This document shows positions 1 to 11,165 of a stretch of 64,000 nucleotides of DNA, piece by piece (within the stretch, counting starts at the first letter, position 1; each line of letters opens with the position of its first letter). Made by a program: the position numbers and the translations under genes. The DNA is from Marasmius tenuissimus. Lineage: Eukaryota > Basidiomycota > Agaricomycetes > Agaricales > Marasmiaceae. The stretch lies in contig JAQOTA010000052.1 of the NCBI GenBank assembly GCA_029532415.1, positions 2,480,001-2,544,000 on the forward strand. The letters run 5' to 3'. The notes below the pieces were generated by a model that saw nothing but the letters and a program-made list of their open reading frames with translations, did no database searches and had not been told where the DNA came from.

Positions 1-613
1 CCATAGTCACTATTTGCAGAACCTCATACTAGAGATGCCCTATGATTCAACACGATGCTCTATGGCTTGATATCGCATCCAGACTTGACACTTCACGACG
101 CGTTTTTGTCTGTTTATCTGTGCCATGTGCCAGCCCATGGCCCTGGAGCTTCCTCTACACTGCGATGGGACAATCTCAGGCTAGTTTATGGGCCAACATG
201 CTTGGAGATGCTGAGGCTACACCAATGGGAACAGTTTGGCGGCCGTGGCATCGGGGATCGGAAAACAAAGAAGACTCTTCACCGCCGTGGCGATATGTTG
301 CGTACATGTGTCGAGTGGCCCCGCTGTATTGGTGGTCGCCGGGGAACCGAAGTCTGGTGAGTGACTTTCTGAGCCTGATGGATTCCTGTCCATATAAATT
401 CACATTAACTTCCGATAGGAGACCGCGAAGGCTTGAGAAGCGATAGCATATATATTCCTCTGTCCAAACACATCATTGGTGATTGGACGATTCCTGGCCT
501 GGACCCAAATACCCTTACTTGGTACCCATAGTGTGTTAGGGCGGTTTCTGACAAGCACGAGAAGGTGACGGGCCACCTAAATATAGGTTTTGATACTCAT
601 GTGCTGACAATTC
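1..613. other. Left edge, unresolved sequence
   Basis: No complete gene is recognisable here. Two overlapping plus-strand open frames (about 42-446 and 55-360) have no family motif I recognise. A 3' terminal exon of a gene starting outside the window is possible, because one frame stays open from near the left edge, but this cannot be tested without upstream sequence. Confidence 0.3.
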
Positions 614-697
614 TTGAAACAGCTGCTGGCTCCAGGCTTACAAATTGTTTTTGGTGGTCAAGTATCTCCATCTGAAACTCGACCAAGAACCACCATC

Positions 698-1225
698 ATG
701 ACTTCAGTCCCAGAAAGCGGAAAGCCTCCCGAAACGTATAGCGGAGGGTGCTATTGCGGTGCTGTGGGATACGAAGTATCGGGGAAGCCTGTTCTTAGTG
801 CCTACTGTCATTGCACACTTTGCCAGCGATTGACCGGTAAGTGGCGACGAACTTTACGGATTCAGGGCTCTCATCATCCCCACTCAGGTTGCCCGTTCGT
901 ACACACAGTTCACTTCGATCCACCCAAGTTTCGCTGGACTCACGCCGGTGGACAAGAGTCCCTCGACCTTTACAAGGTCAAGGACAAGCCCGACAAGCAA
1001 CGCTTTCGATGCAAGTCGTGCGGTGCTTGCGTTGCCTCTTACCACGCCAGGCGTGATCGATGGAGTATTTGGGGCGGGCAACTTCACCGCGAAGAATCCG
1101 GTCAAATCCAGGGATGGGAAGCGTTGAAGCCCACAATGCATATCTTCTACGACACGCGAATGCTCGATATCTCCGACTCCCTCGCAAAGTGGACAATGTA
1201 TGAGAATTCGACTCGCTTAGGATGA
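698..1225 (+). CDS. GFA/CENP-V domain protein
   Basis: Small zinc-binding protein of the GFA (glutathione-dependent formaldehyde-activating enzyme-like)/CENP-V family. Two exons, 698-836 and 888-1225, give 158 residues. The 51-nt intron (GTAAGT...CAG) is a multiple of three and stop-free, so retaining it adds 17 residues; removing it joins the LTG and CPF motifs as expected in the family. Visible zinc ligands are CYC at 18-20, CHC..C at 37-42 and a later CKSCGAC cluster. Family members bind two zinc ions on a beta-sheet scaffold. A true formaldehyde-glutathione activity is known for few members, so the substrate is unknown. The ATG at 698 was chosen because it sits just before the conserved YSGGCYCG block; an upstream in-frame ATG at 614 would add an unconserved leader. 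Confidence 0.85.
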   Translation: MTSVPESGKPPETYSGGCYCGAVGYEVSGKPVLSAYCHCTLCQRLTGKWRRTLRIQGSHHPHSGCPFVHTVHFDPPKFRWTHAGGQESLDLYKVKDKPDKQRFRCKSCGACVASYHARRDRWSIWGGQLHREESGQIQGWEALKPTMHIFYDTRMLDISDSLAKWTMYENSTRLG

Positions 1226-1451
1226 CGCGGCGAACAATGAGCTAGCTGCTAGAGGATATGGGGAATAATATAGGCATCATCATGTGAATCAAAACTGCCT
1301 GCAATCTTCCCAGAATGGATTGATAGAAGTCATTTTCGATAATAATGTTATGCAACGAGGCTGCCGACATGCTGTATATAATAGGTAGTGAGGCCAGAAA
1401 AGTGAGAAACTATCGTTCTATCTTTCCTATCTTTTCCTCAGGCCGAAAATT

Positions 1452-3018
1452 ATGCCTTCGCGAGGTCCCAAACAGGGTTCAGCAGGAGCAGCGGAGGGCG
1501 TGGGCAAAGTCCTGCCTTTCCGTGTTGGGCCCTGGGTTTCGTACGAACCGCCATCATCTTCCTCGACCTCGTCATTCTCTCTCATGGACCCCGACGTCGA
1601 CATGGATGCACCTCAAATTTCTACACTACGCGATGAACAGACACCACCACCACAGAAAGCCAGTAACCCGAGGTTCAAGCTGAAGCTCGTGGTCAAGGAC
1701 AAGACTAAAACTATCACGTCGTCATCTGCTGGCAAATCAAACACCAGAGAAAACGAGGAAGGAGAAGAGGAAGATGAAGATCAGGAGGACCAGCTCATTG
1801 ACGATGATGATGGACCAATACCTGCTGCTTCCCTCGCTGCTGGCTCGAAGCGAAAGTCAGGTGCTGCCTCTTTGCCTGCATCTAGTTCAGGTAAAAGGAA
1901 AGCTCGAAAGAGCGAGCACGGTAAAAGGTCGGAAGCTGGGGAAGGACAAGGAAAGCTCAAGGAGAAAGTAATGCAACAACCGGGTGCGCCAAATCTCGCA
2001 CCTACAATTACCTGGTTCCAAGCCAATCCGGCCACTGAACACCTTGAAGATTCAGGCGCAGAAGGGCGGATTAAAATCGCACCTGAAGATACCGACACAC
2101 CGCTTTCGTTGCCCCCTTCCACGAAGAAGAAAGCAGCACCAAAGAAAGCACCCGCGAAGAAACCGAAAGCGTCGACCAAGTACGTCGTTTGTTCACCGTT
2201 TGCTTTGAATATACTCACGTCTTCTTCGCAGACTGAAGCTAATACCTCCCATGCTGCCTCCAGAAGACACCGTCAGTGAAGGTGAGTCGCCCACTTCCTT
2301 CAATGTTCGTTACCAAAAATGAAGCTCTTTCGTTTTAGCCGGCATGACAGGAACAGCCGCTTCCTCGCCAATCGGTATGCATGGTGATGATTACTTTTCT
2401 CCCGAACCCGAGGCAGCACTTCCACCTTCTAATATCCATCTGGATTCATCCGAGCCGACACCACCAGCGCAAGCTGTGGAACAGCCCATCAATCTGGAAG
2501 GCGTTCCTATACCAGTCTATCCACTACCCAATAAACCGTTCCCTGTCCTCCCACCACCCAAAATATCCACTGGTTTCGCACCCAACGTCCCCCTTGACAA
2601 GACGAAGGCCAAGGTTCGACGGTGGCGTGTCGCCAACAGGGAGATCCGGGGAATTGGTGGAGGGCGATGGTTCACCCGAGCATGGGTTGGTGAGAAAGAA
2701 TCTGACCTTGCTAACGTTCTCGCTGCTGGAAAGGCGGCGAATGCTGCAGCCAGCAGTTTGGAGGGCTCTGCGAGCGTCGGCGGGAATGGAACGTCGACGG
2801 CTAAAGGGGCAGGGGGCGCTACGTCCATCTCTGCGCCGCCGAAAGCGAAGAAGAAAGGAGCTGCTGCGTCGAGAGCTGGGTCGTCTATACCGGAACCGGG
2901 GACTGTTACTAGTGCCCGTGGACCGTCGAAGATGAGGATCACGCAGATGGCGCCTCCGGATCCCCCAGCGCCCTCGAGTGAGGCGGGAGACGTGGACATG
3001 GTTGGTTCGACGAATTAA
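1452..3018 (+). CDS. Probable INO80 chromatin-remodelling subunit, Ies4-like
   Basis: Three exons, 1452-2179, 2232-2281 and 2339-3018, close in phase and give 485 residues. The N-terminal half is disordered: acidic tracts, Lys/Arg-rich stretches and a block ending in repeated Lys-Ala-Pro. A short FKLKLVVK strand lies near residue 75, and a second, KLKLIPP, spans the first intron. The conserved part is near 322-380: a proline-rich PFPVLPPP segment followed by KVRRWRVANREIRGIGG, then RWFTRAWVG. This order matches what I recall of fungal Ies4, a small INO80 subunit involved in the DNA-damage checkpoint. The role would be nuclear. Assignment rests on motif memory, so the family name is less certain than the gene model. 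An internal ATG at 1584 is an alternative start. Confidence 0.6.
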
Positions 3019-3348
3019 ACTCGTTACTCGCTTATTGCTCGACCGTCACATTATGCTATGGTTTGTATAATCTCATGGGCTTTTGGACATGATTGTAAAG
3101 TTACTACAAGATGGATTAATTACTTGCTTCTCGAGTCACGTCTGAATACCGGGTTGCTGGCACACGAGCCTGCGACAGCAACGACACAGCCTGAGCTAGT
3201 ATGTTCAGTTACGAGAGGGAGGGACGACGTGGAAGGTCCTCACATTTGGATTGGCTCTTTCCGACCCTTCTAGATTCTTAACGACCAAACTCGTCACATC
3301 TCTCCGTGCAAGGCCTGCCAACTGAATCGCAAATGGGTGAGATACGGG
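3019..3348. other. Intergenic region between convergent genes
   Basis: About 330 bases between the 3' ends of the Ies4-like gene and the small secreted protein gene. Short open frames here show no motif. It presumably holds both 3' untranslated regions. No repeat or RNA gene was seen. Confidence 0.5.
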
Positions 3349-3549
3349 TCAGTTGCAATAGGAACGGTGGACGAGCTCACTGCATTGCTCAGGGAAACAG
3401 CAAGTAGGGCACGTCTCGCTGGTGTGGGGGTTACACGCGCCGTTGGACATGTGGCAGACTCGGCTGTGGAGAGAGTCAGGCATTGGGTTCGCCTGAACGG
3501 ACGTAATTGCGACGAGAGCGAAGACGATGGCAAAGAGGGACTTTTGCAT
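3349..3549 (-). CDS. Small secreted cysteine-rich protein
   Basis: Single-exon frame of 66 residues. It starts with a classical signal peptide: Lys at position 3, a hydrophobic core LFAIVFALVAI, and a probable cleavage after VQA at about residue 20. The mature part of about 46 residues has seven cysteines, including a CPTCC cluster, and no membrane segment. The ATG at 3549 was chosen because it begins the signal peptide; an upstream in-frame ATG would bury it behind 51 unrelated residues. Length, secretion signal and Cys density fit fungal small secreted proteins (effector-like, hydrophobin-like or antimicrobial), but the spacing is not the eight-Cys hydrophobin pattern. No function can be assigned. 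It is divergent to the prolyl-4-hydroxylase-like gene, and a dispersed repeat lies in their shared promoter region. Confidence 0.6.
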   Translation of the reverse strand: MQKSLFAIVFALVAITSVQANPMPDSLHSRVCHMSNGACNPHTSETCPTCCFPEQCSELVHRSYCN

Positions 3550-3703
3550 TGCTGGGGGCTTTCTTATTGAGGGTATTGAGGTATGCAAGTAGGCCTCTCC
3601 AGTTCTTATACCGTTGCCTACCGTGAAGCCCACCTTGGCCAATTCATGGTCGAAACATTCCAAGTCAGGGCTCGATATGATAATCTGATCGACTCTATAC
3701 ATA

Positions 3704-4040
3704 TCTAATCAGATTAGACAAGATGCCCGTATTATCCAGCCCATGCGATGCTCATCTGAAACATCATCGTGTCTCATGGTCAAGCTCTTCCCTTTCTTGT
3801 TCAATACCCTGCCCCTAGTTCAGCGACAATATCCCGCTCTGTCAGTGTTCAAAGTCAGCTCAGCTTCGCTCCATTCTAGAGTCTAGGTGCCGGAAACCAA
3901 GACTTTGCGGGAAGGCTCTGCGTTACCAGTGTCGGTACAATGCATCATCTGGTTTTACTCTGTCTCTGTGAGTCCCTAATTCACGACTGAGGTCGTTCTG
4001 GGCTTTTTCCGATGACTTTTTGTGCTCGTTCTGAGTTTCA
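3704..4040. repeat. Dispersed repeat, left copy, with palindromic end
   Basis: Begins with the near-perfect palindrome TCTAATCAGATTAGA followed by CAAG. The same 19 bases recur at 6354-6372, and recognisable similarity continues for about 300 bases (shared blocks such as CCCTTTC, CAA-ACCCTGCCCC, GCTCCATTC, ACCAAGAC-TTGCGGGAAG, CTTGTTCTGAG). The copies are direct, 2,650 bases apart, and bracket the prolyl-4-hydroxylase-like gene. They could be remnants of a small transposon, solo terminal repeats or duplicated promoters. Confidence 0.7.
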
Positions 4041-4169
4041 GTCAGTAAGGGGAGATCGGATTCGCAGTTGCAAATAACAACAAGAAAATTTCATATCGAT
4101 CTCAGGCTTGAACCCGAACCCCCATCTCCTCACGACTGTGCTTGATTTCTCGTCGAAATAACGCGCAAA

Positions 4170-5862
4170 ATGAACGGAGTATCGAATGGTCACGCTGGAA
4201 GTCGCGTATTCATCAGCGATGCGCCTGTTGTACCCACTGCCACGGTTGGGGTCGCGTCAGGAGAGGGTCGGACTGATGGGAGGAGTGGCCAGCTTGGTGA
4301 ACCTGAGGAATCTTATTGCCCGGGTAGAATGATCAAGGTATTGCCAGAGCTCTGTTCATCATCTGACACTGAATCTTTACTGTTTCGATTTCCCTGTAGG
4401 CAACTTTTCAAGACGCGTTGCGGGACGACTTGCAACTTGACGGAGATTTGACATATCATAAAGTCTATGACGATGCTCCCAACCCTTGCCTGAAGCTTGA
4501 CGGTCCAGGTGCCATTGGCTTGCCGCTTAACGATATTCAGATCGACGCGATCAAGGGGTTCTGTATCGCTGACCCAGCAGCTGGCGAAAACGCGTGTTTT
4601 TTTCCCGGTGAAAAGGTACGGTGATCAATCTTCACGCGTCTCAGCGCTTACTGAAGTTGTATGACTTGTTATTTTCTGTGCAGATAGCGATAAGAAATCC
4701 CAAATGGACGACATGGTTGAATGATGTTGTGGTTTCACATCTGAACAAAGCACTCGGCGCTTCTGCTAAGTCCTGCCTCATCGGGCTGAGAATACGAGGT
4801 CCTCAAGCTACGTACGTGTGTTTTGCTATCTTCAGAAGATTACATCTGATTATCCTCGCTTCTAGAGGTACAGCGGGCGTTCTAAGACAGTATGTGACAT
4901 CTGTTTGCCTTCGTATCTCATGTTAACATTTAGGGACTTTCCTCAGGCGCGTCATGTACGCTGGGCAGTACGCCAATTTCTCAGTTGTTCTCCCCTCCCC
5001 CCACACGGGAGGCGACATATGCTTTGACTGTGGAGTTACTACCCACATGTGCCACACGGCAAGACACAGCGAAATCTCAACTACCGTCGCTGGGGCACTC
5101 TCCGGCAGCGATCTCGTCCTCCATCCAGTCGATTCGGGGAGCGTAGTTTCTCTCGAATATATCCTTACGTGTTCTCCGGGCGCAAATATTCCTCGGCTCC
5201 CCCATCTGCAGCATGCTTACGAGTGTCTATACAGAGCTTTCTCTTTGTGGAGGCAGGTACTGAATGCCGATCCCGCTCAATTATCCCATGCTTCCACCCC
5301 AGCTCGACCTGAGGCTGCAGCTCCGAGCGTTTATTTTTACGTTCTCAAACGCAAGTATCGCACCGCTGTCGACCTTCGTAGAAACCTACTTGGAGGATCA
5401 GACCAGCGACTGATGACCCTCATGGAGCCGTTGGCCAGGATGTTCCACTTCGACGTTCACCTCGCCCATGCGGACTACACACGCACTGGGGAAGCATACG
5501 CTCCCACCAAGCGATCACGCATGGCCGAACGTTTCGGAAAGCATCCGGATGCCTCTAGCTTGGATTCTTTCGACGACGATTACGACGACGAGTCGCTGGA
5601 TCTCGATCGGCTTGAGATGGAAGACGATGTCCCATCTATCAAGTTCGGAGGGGTTTACACCTTGGATGGTGAGAAGGTGAGGATATCCGGTAGCGAGATC
5701 GAGAGAATTACGGGGGGAGAGCTGGAGGACGAAGAGCAAAAGAAGTTCGTGATTAATGGCACATTGTACGATGGGGACCCTTCAGATATGGGTTGGGAAC
5801 GATGGGATAGCGAGCCTGATGTAGGTGCTTTCGCTATCGTAGCTGGGACTAACAGATGCTGA
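4170..5862 (+). CDS. Prolyl-4-hydroxylase-like 2OG-Fe(II) oxygenase family protein, degenerate active site
   Basis: Five exons (4170-4337, 4400-4615, 4684-4811, 4866-4889, 4947-5862) close in phase and give 483 residues. The order matches a large fungal family of cytosolic or nuclear 2OG-Fe(II) oxygenases: a CLKLDGPGAIGLPL segment, a RNPKWTTWL segment, the core VLPSPHTGG at 193-201, a distal-His-like LVLHPVDSG (His238), then a long C-terminal part with acidic runs. In the family, an H-x-D iron-binding pair lies just before the VLPS-HTGG strand. Here the segment between the 24-nt exon and VLPSPHTGG (residues about 172-192) has no H-x-D in any frame, and the Arg that usually follows the distal His as 2OG ligand appears replaced (SGSVVSLEY). 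It therefore looks non-catalytic or is a decaying gene, although the frame is intact. Flanking direct repeats may mark a duplication or insertion. Confidence 0.75.
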
Positions 5863-6353
5863 CGACCCATTGCCCCGTTGCCAATGACTTAGCGTGGTCA
5901 ACTGACACATAGTACGTCCCGCTCCCCTTTCCTTCCTTCCTGTGTGTTGATTGTATATCCGCGTCAAGTCTGGACTCGCAAGGTGATTCTGGTCACCCCA
6001 GCATCATCACCTCATGTGCAGTTCATTCCGCTCCCAACAAAGGCGACGAAACGTACAGAAGGAACAGATAGCATGGACGCTCCGACCGCAAAGAAACCTC
6101 GAGTATGAATTCATTCCTTGTGTACAATGATGCTGTTCTCTCGGACAAGTGAATACAAAATCTCATCGATTGCAGAGGCCGGGGTAGGAAAAGGAAGTCT
6201 TGATCAAATGTCCAAGTGCACAATAGAGAAGTGTTAGCAACTGACCACTTCTTGTACCTAGTACGTACCTACCAGGGTATCTCACGGTCGAACTTTCAAA
6301 CAAGTACAAAGTGGCTGAATGAATAGATAATTCATCATCTGATCGTAGGTATG
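5863..6353. other. Intergenic, no gene recognised
   Basis: Just after the oxygenase-like gene, 5888-5922 (CTTAGCGTGGTCAACTGACACATAGTACGT) resembles a block that recurs inside the SLR module of the array further right (27.5, 30.97, 33.4 and 35.9 kb). Beyond that I see no coding or RNA signal. Confidence 0.4.
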
Positions 6354-6680
6354 TCTAATCAGATTAGACAAGCTCCTGCCGTGCCGATCCGGATTGAGTC
6401 GCCCCTTGCGATTCTGATGGTCAAGTTGCTCCCTTTCCTGATCAACGCCCTGCCCCAAGCTCTCAGAATATCAGGGTATATCCTACCTGTTTAGATACAA
6501 CATCGCTCCATTCCAATGCTCAGCCTAAAACTCGGGAACCAAGACCTTGCGGGAAGACCCTACATCACCTGCCGGTGCATGTGGTTTCGCTGTACCCCTC
6601 CCTCAATCCCTATTTTAAGAGGCACTGTGATCTCCGAACTTTCTCTAATCGGCTCTTCGGCTTGTTCTGAGTGATGGTCC
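6354..6680. repeat. Dispersed repeat, right copy
   Basis: Direct, diverged copy of 3704-4040, starting with the same TCTAATCAGATTAGACAAG and following the same block order. It lies upstream of the first membrane-protein gene of the array. Confidence 0.7.
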
Positions 6681-7199
6681 CAGAAAAGGGTGTCAAGTCT
6701 TCAAGACCTTTGCGTCTCGTGCGCTCAGCGGCTCAACACGGAGCTATTCTCACCACGACCACCATCATTACTCAATTACAACGTTTGCCCGTCGCCTTTC
6801 CTTCTGTTTGTCGCTTTCACATCAGCTCTGTTGCGCCTGGCACTATACGTGGGCCAGAGGCTGATTGAAATTCATGAAGGCCGTGCATGGATAGGCGAGA
6901 TGGCAGAATGCGGGCCAGGCTGGTATTTGTTGAAATCCATCCACTACCCGAATTACTCTTCGACCGATCCACTATGCTCTTAACCAGACCCCCAGGTCCA
7001 TCACGTTCTATCTCAGTAGTCCGGGGGCTGTGAAAACTTCGAGTATGAGGCATCATGTATCAAAGTTCAAGACGACGTGTAGTAGAGAAGGCGCAGTAAT
7101 GGAACATAGTTGCCCAGACAAAACGATCCCATCATCTCCGTACGTTCAGGCTCTACATATATAGACCCCGCCATTCCTTACTTCCACCCCACTACAGTG
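6681..7199. other. Upstream region of the first array gene
   Basis: Contains a diverged form of the array's upstream block (CTCACCACGACCACCATCATT near 6750). A segment at 6955-7060 is similar to 36664-36770 in front of the decayed 36.8-kb copy. No complete gene is seen. Confidence 0.45.
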
Positions 7200-8640
7200 A
7201 TGAGCGCGTCAAGCACACGGTTCAAAAACATCACCTTTGATGACAGGGACTTCCTTCATTTCCAATATGACGAGAACGGCTGGTACAACAAGGGGACTTG
7301 GAGCGCTCCTCGAGTCAGAAAATCAGGCACCATGTCGTCCTCTGAACAACTCAACGCAAGGGTCACTTTCAGTGCGGTCCTTTCCTCATCTCTTTGCCGT
7401 TGCCCTTTCAGTATTCTCCTCTTGCAGCTTTCCCGAAACCAGCCATTGCACTTTATTATTATGGCCTAGGACGGGCGTTCGGAGGTCTATACGGCATCTG
7501 TATCGACTGTGATCCCAACGATATGAATTTCGAAACTGTGGACGCTCTTAACAGGTCTGACGATGGTGGTAAACCGCCTGTACGTCACCCTCCCCCCCTC
7601 TGCCACTGTGGGTCTGATTCATGAGTTTCTCCCGCCAGGTCGTTCTCTTCTCGAAGCGATTTGTCGTACCAGGAAGACACGTCGTTGTTTTGACGAACAC
7701 AAATGATACACGAGTTGTTCCGTCGGGAGCATCTCAAATCACGGTAACCCAGTTTGTGCTGGAGATAGACGACTCTCCGCAGAGCTCGACACAAGAACCC
7801 GCGTCTATCTCTTCGTCGTCTACTGCCATCTCAGAGAGTAGAAGCTCCACTACCGCCACCAATAGTTCATCCTCACTCACCCAAAGTCCCTCCGAAGAGC
7901 CCAGCTCTCCTTCGAGTGCCTCCACCTTTTCGCTTACGCCACTCCCTCCATCCTCTTCTTCGAACAGCAATGCAGCCAGCTCTCCAGCTCCTGTCGCTGG
8001 GGCTGTCGGTGGAATTCCGATGGCTGTCATCCTGATTATAGTCGGGCTCTGCTGTTTTCACCGTAAACGTGCCAGAGAGGCTGTACTAGTCGACGGCCCG
8101 TTGTCCTCTCCATTCCGACCTTCCCATTCCTCCCCTCTCCAGATGAACGCATCTCACAACCCCTTGACCGCCAACCACAGTTTCCTTTCCTTCGACTCTT
8201 CTGTGTTTTCAGCCGGGCATCCAGATGCGCTGGCAGGCTCTCTCAGTGGTCCGGAGGCTGCGACCACCCCGTGGATGAGGCGGAACCTGGGCCTGAGTCT
8301 CTGGCGACATGCGCCTTCCCGTGCTGTGATTGATAGCCAAAGATCCCCACGAACTCCTTCCAGACCCTTCCTTGCGTGTTTCAACCTACTGAGAAATTAT
8401 CGCTCCATGGACGCCAACCCTGACCTTGTCACCCCTTTCTCCCAAATGCATCCGGCCATCTCCAAAGAAGAACGACCAAAAGCTGGGAGTAGCCCATTCG
8501 ATTGTTCTGCTACGGGTTCCCGTCGTCTACGTGAGGTGCACGCTGGACCGGTTATCGATGGGGAAATCACTGAGTACGGAGGAACGTCCACTCTTCCGCC
8601 GTTATATGAGCAGGTCTTCAACCGATCGCGAGTCCGCTAG
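7200..8640 (+). CDS. Array copy A: single-pass membrane protein, PPxY tail (type 1)
   Basis: Three exons (7200-7371, 7428-7579, 7639-8640) give 441 residues. Residues 1-150 form the array ectodomain, with FKNITFDDRD, FPKPAIALYYYG, GGLYGICIDCDPN, VVLFSKRF and SQITVTQFVLEI blocks. A long Ser/Thr/Pro stalk follows, then a membrane helix (AGAVGGIPMAVILIIVGLCC), basic residues HRKRAR, a cytosolic region with the KEERPKAG block, and a terminal TLPPLYEQV. No N-terminal signal peptide is visible, so insertion would rely on the internal helix with the N terminus outside (inference). NIT and NDT offer N-glycosylation sites. It is the only intact type-1 copy; decayed relatives lie at 10.2, 28.2, 36.8 and 41.0 kb. 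Similar ectodomains are, to my knowledge, common in uncharacterised agaricomycete proteins. Confidence 0.8.
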
Positions 8641-10199
8641 AGCTACAACGGTTCGAGGCTCGGTTCAACCTCTCGTCCTCCGGTACCCTCTACTCCTAGC
8701 TTCAACCAGGGTCACCGGCCAAATACACATAAATGTACGAAGATGGGGTGACATCGGGCTTCCGTTGGTCCGTTGGCCTTTGATCATTTCGATGTATTCT
8801 TGACATATTAGAGACCCACTGCTAGTAGTTTTGACAGTTCAAATGTTCAAGCTCAGGCTATTTTTGGGCCCAGACTCGGCACACTGGATCACTTCGCGAT
8901 CCCGCCGGGTATCATCGAAACGTTGAGTCATTTGACACCAAGTTTAAAAGCCCTGACTCCTTCGTGTGGGAGTATCATATTTTTTGCTAAGATGAGCCCG
9001 TTCCCATAGTCCACTAGCTCAACTTATAAGGGTTAATTCTGTCCTATCCATGTAAACCGCCGCGTCGTCAACAACGAAGCCTGATAGACATGTATGTGTC
9101 CTCATTGAATTTCACATAAAACATTTGGCATCGAACTTTCAGCTGGTGACCCTATTGTACCTGAGCGAAAATAGTTGATGTTCGTGTCTAAAAGCTATCT
9201 CTCTGTGAGAGTCTTTTTCAGGGGATATCGTGGAGGCTTATGTTTTGCATTCTAACATGGGTGTTAGTGGGGAGAATAAACGTGGTGCACGGGCGCTACT
9301 CTCACTTCAACCACCATCTTCGTCCATGATCCATCACCTTTCCTTTTTTTGCCACTTTGACGCCTCTCGTGGGATCACTTCCGCTCCGATGCCCTCTCAA
9401 TGGCTGAAAGCAGCTGTGAGGGACATACACACATAGATAAGATGGAGGAATGCGTCCTGAGATAGGTAATGACAGGCAGGTGACCTTGTAGAGCTCCTGG
9501 ATCGCCACGACTGAAATCTTGACATAGGTTTCTCGACGTTGCAGTAAAAGGGGTCACCCGACGATATGGATGAGCGCTTGCTACGGACTCCTCAAACTGT
9601 TCATCGCCGTCTCGTGTCCGCGAAGTGCTGGCAGAAGGGAAAAGGAAGCTGTGGACGAGGGAACGGGAATCGAGTCAGTGCACAAAGAGTTGGTTCGTTC
9701 TGTGGTTGATCGTGAAAATTCACACCGTCGCCACAAGGGTGTGCTCAGGACGTTCCACTGGTAATGCCCGTGATTTCATTCTGCTATCGTGACAACCCGA
9801 ACCAAGTTTCTTTTAGCATTGCAAACGACCACATAGAAAATCCCGGGCCACGGAACCTGCAAATGCTCTATCACCATCTTGTGGCCGTAAATTGTCGATG
9901 GAAGGGACATATGAACGGAGGAGCGAGAGTTGGGCGGGTCCGTAGGGAATTAGACTGCTTTGCAGTCGACGCTGAGCGGACTGTAGCACATAGGGAAGCG
10001 TTTGGCAGCGGATGATACCATGGAGGTTTGGCACGAGGTGCGGGGCAGGACGACACGTCGAAACCGTCACTCGAGTAGCTACAGCTACGTCAACACTTGG
10101 AAATCCTTCAGATATCGACGGCCCCCCTCACAAGTCTCGACTCTTGAGATCCAAGGGCAAATCCTAGGTGCTTCCGCCTTTCACTCTCACCGCTCGCTC
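8641..10199. other. Intergenic spacer with array upstream block
   Basis: No intact gene. A copy of the array's conserved upstream block (GTGCACGGGCGCTACTCTC, then CCACCATC) lies at 9281-9318, followed by TTTCCTTTTTTTGCCAC, as in the other copies. Short frames around 9570-10015 lack recognisable motifs. Confidence 0.45.
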
Positions 10200-11165
10200 T
10201 GCCCACTTATTCGAATAGTGTTGTAGCCTCTCTCGTTGTGATTACTCGGGCTGTTGGTGGATCTCTGATAGCTGTCATTCTGGTCGTAGTTGGGTTCTGC
10301 TGTTGGAGCCGCAAGTGTGCCAGAGAGGCTGTAGTCTACGGGCCATTGTGCTCTCCATCTGGATCTTTCCATACCTCCAACGTATCTCCCAACCCCTCTA
10401 CCGCCAACCTAAGTTTCCCTTCATCCGACTCTTCTGTGTTCTCAGCCAGACATCCAGATGTGCCAGGTTCTCTCAGGAGTCCGGAGGCGACCACTCCCAG
10501 GACAAGGTGGAACCTGAGTTTCTGGCGATGTGCACCTACCTGGCATGCTGTGACTGACGGCCAAAAATTCCCGGCCCTTCCTTGTGCGTTTCAATCTACT
10601 GAGAAACTATCGCCCCATGGTCGTCAGCCCCACTCTCGTCACCCCTTTCTCCCAGATGCATCACTTAATACAGGATCGCATCAGTTTCTAGGATATTCGA
10701 ACTGAATGCCGATCTTTACCTGAGGAGATTTTGGCTAAGTCTTGAATCAAATGAAAGAGATGTTTAATACTGGAAATGAGTGGAAATGCGATGGAAACGC
10801 CAAATCTGGGATTTCTACCGTATTCTTCTCTCATACGGGTCGGTCGAGTTTGGGTCGATCATCTTCCGCATAGGCCACAGAAATCATGAAAAATTCTCTC
10901 CAGATGAGTTTGTGCATACATCCTCCATTTCACCCCAAACTTGTAGGTTCTTCTACTCGGTATGCATCTCGCTATCTCCAAAGAAGAACGACCAAAAGTT
11001 GGTAGTAGCCCACTCGATCACTCCGGTGCGGGCTCCCATCGGCGTGGAGTGGATACTGAACCTGTTAATATCGATGAAAATACTATCAAGGATGGAGCAA
11101 CGCACGAGGAACGTCTACTCTTCGCTATACGAGCAGCTCTCAAATCGATCGCGATTCGCGGGTGA
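10200..11165 (+). pseudogene. Array copy B: decayed type-1 membrane protein
   Basis: The ectodomain exons are missing or unrecognisable. A membrane helix (AVGGSLIAVILVVVGFCC) and basic segment SRKCAREAVV are readable near 10250-10330. Regions matching copy A continue to about 10700 (FSARHPDVPGSL, PRTRWNLSFWR). After a break the tail block ISKEERPKVGSSPLDHS appears at 10962 in another frame, but the LPPLYEQV end is lost to frameshift. Several indels separate these pieces, so it cannot make the family product. It precedes intact copy C exactly as copy G precedes copy H. Confidence 0.7.

Noticed and set aside
193..1225. In-frame 51-nt introns (GFA gene at 837-887; reductase at 63581-63631) as coding sequence
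   Set aside because: Both have consensus donor and acceptor sites, and their removal joins conserved family motifs. Read-through isoforms remain possible but are not the main call.
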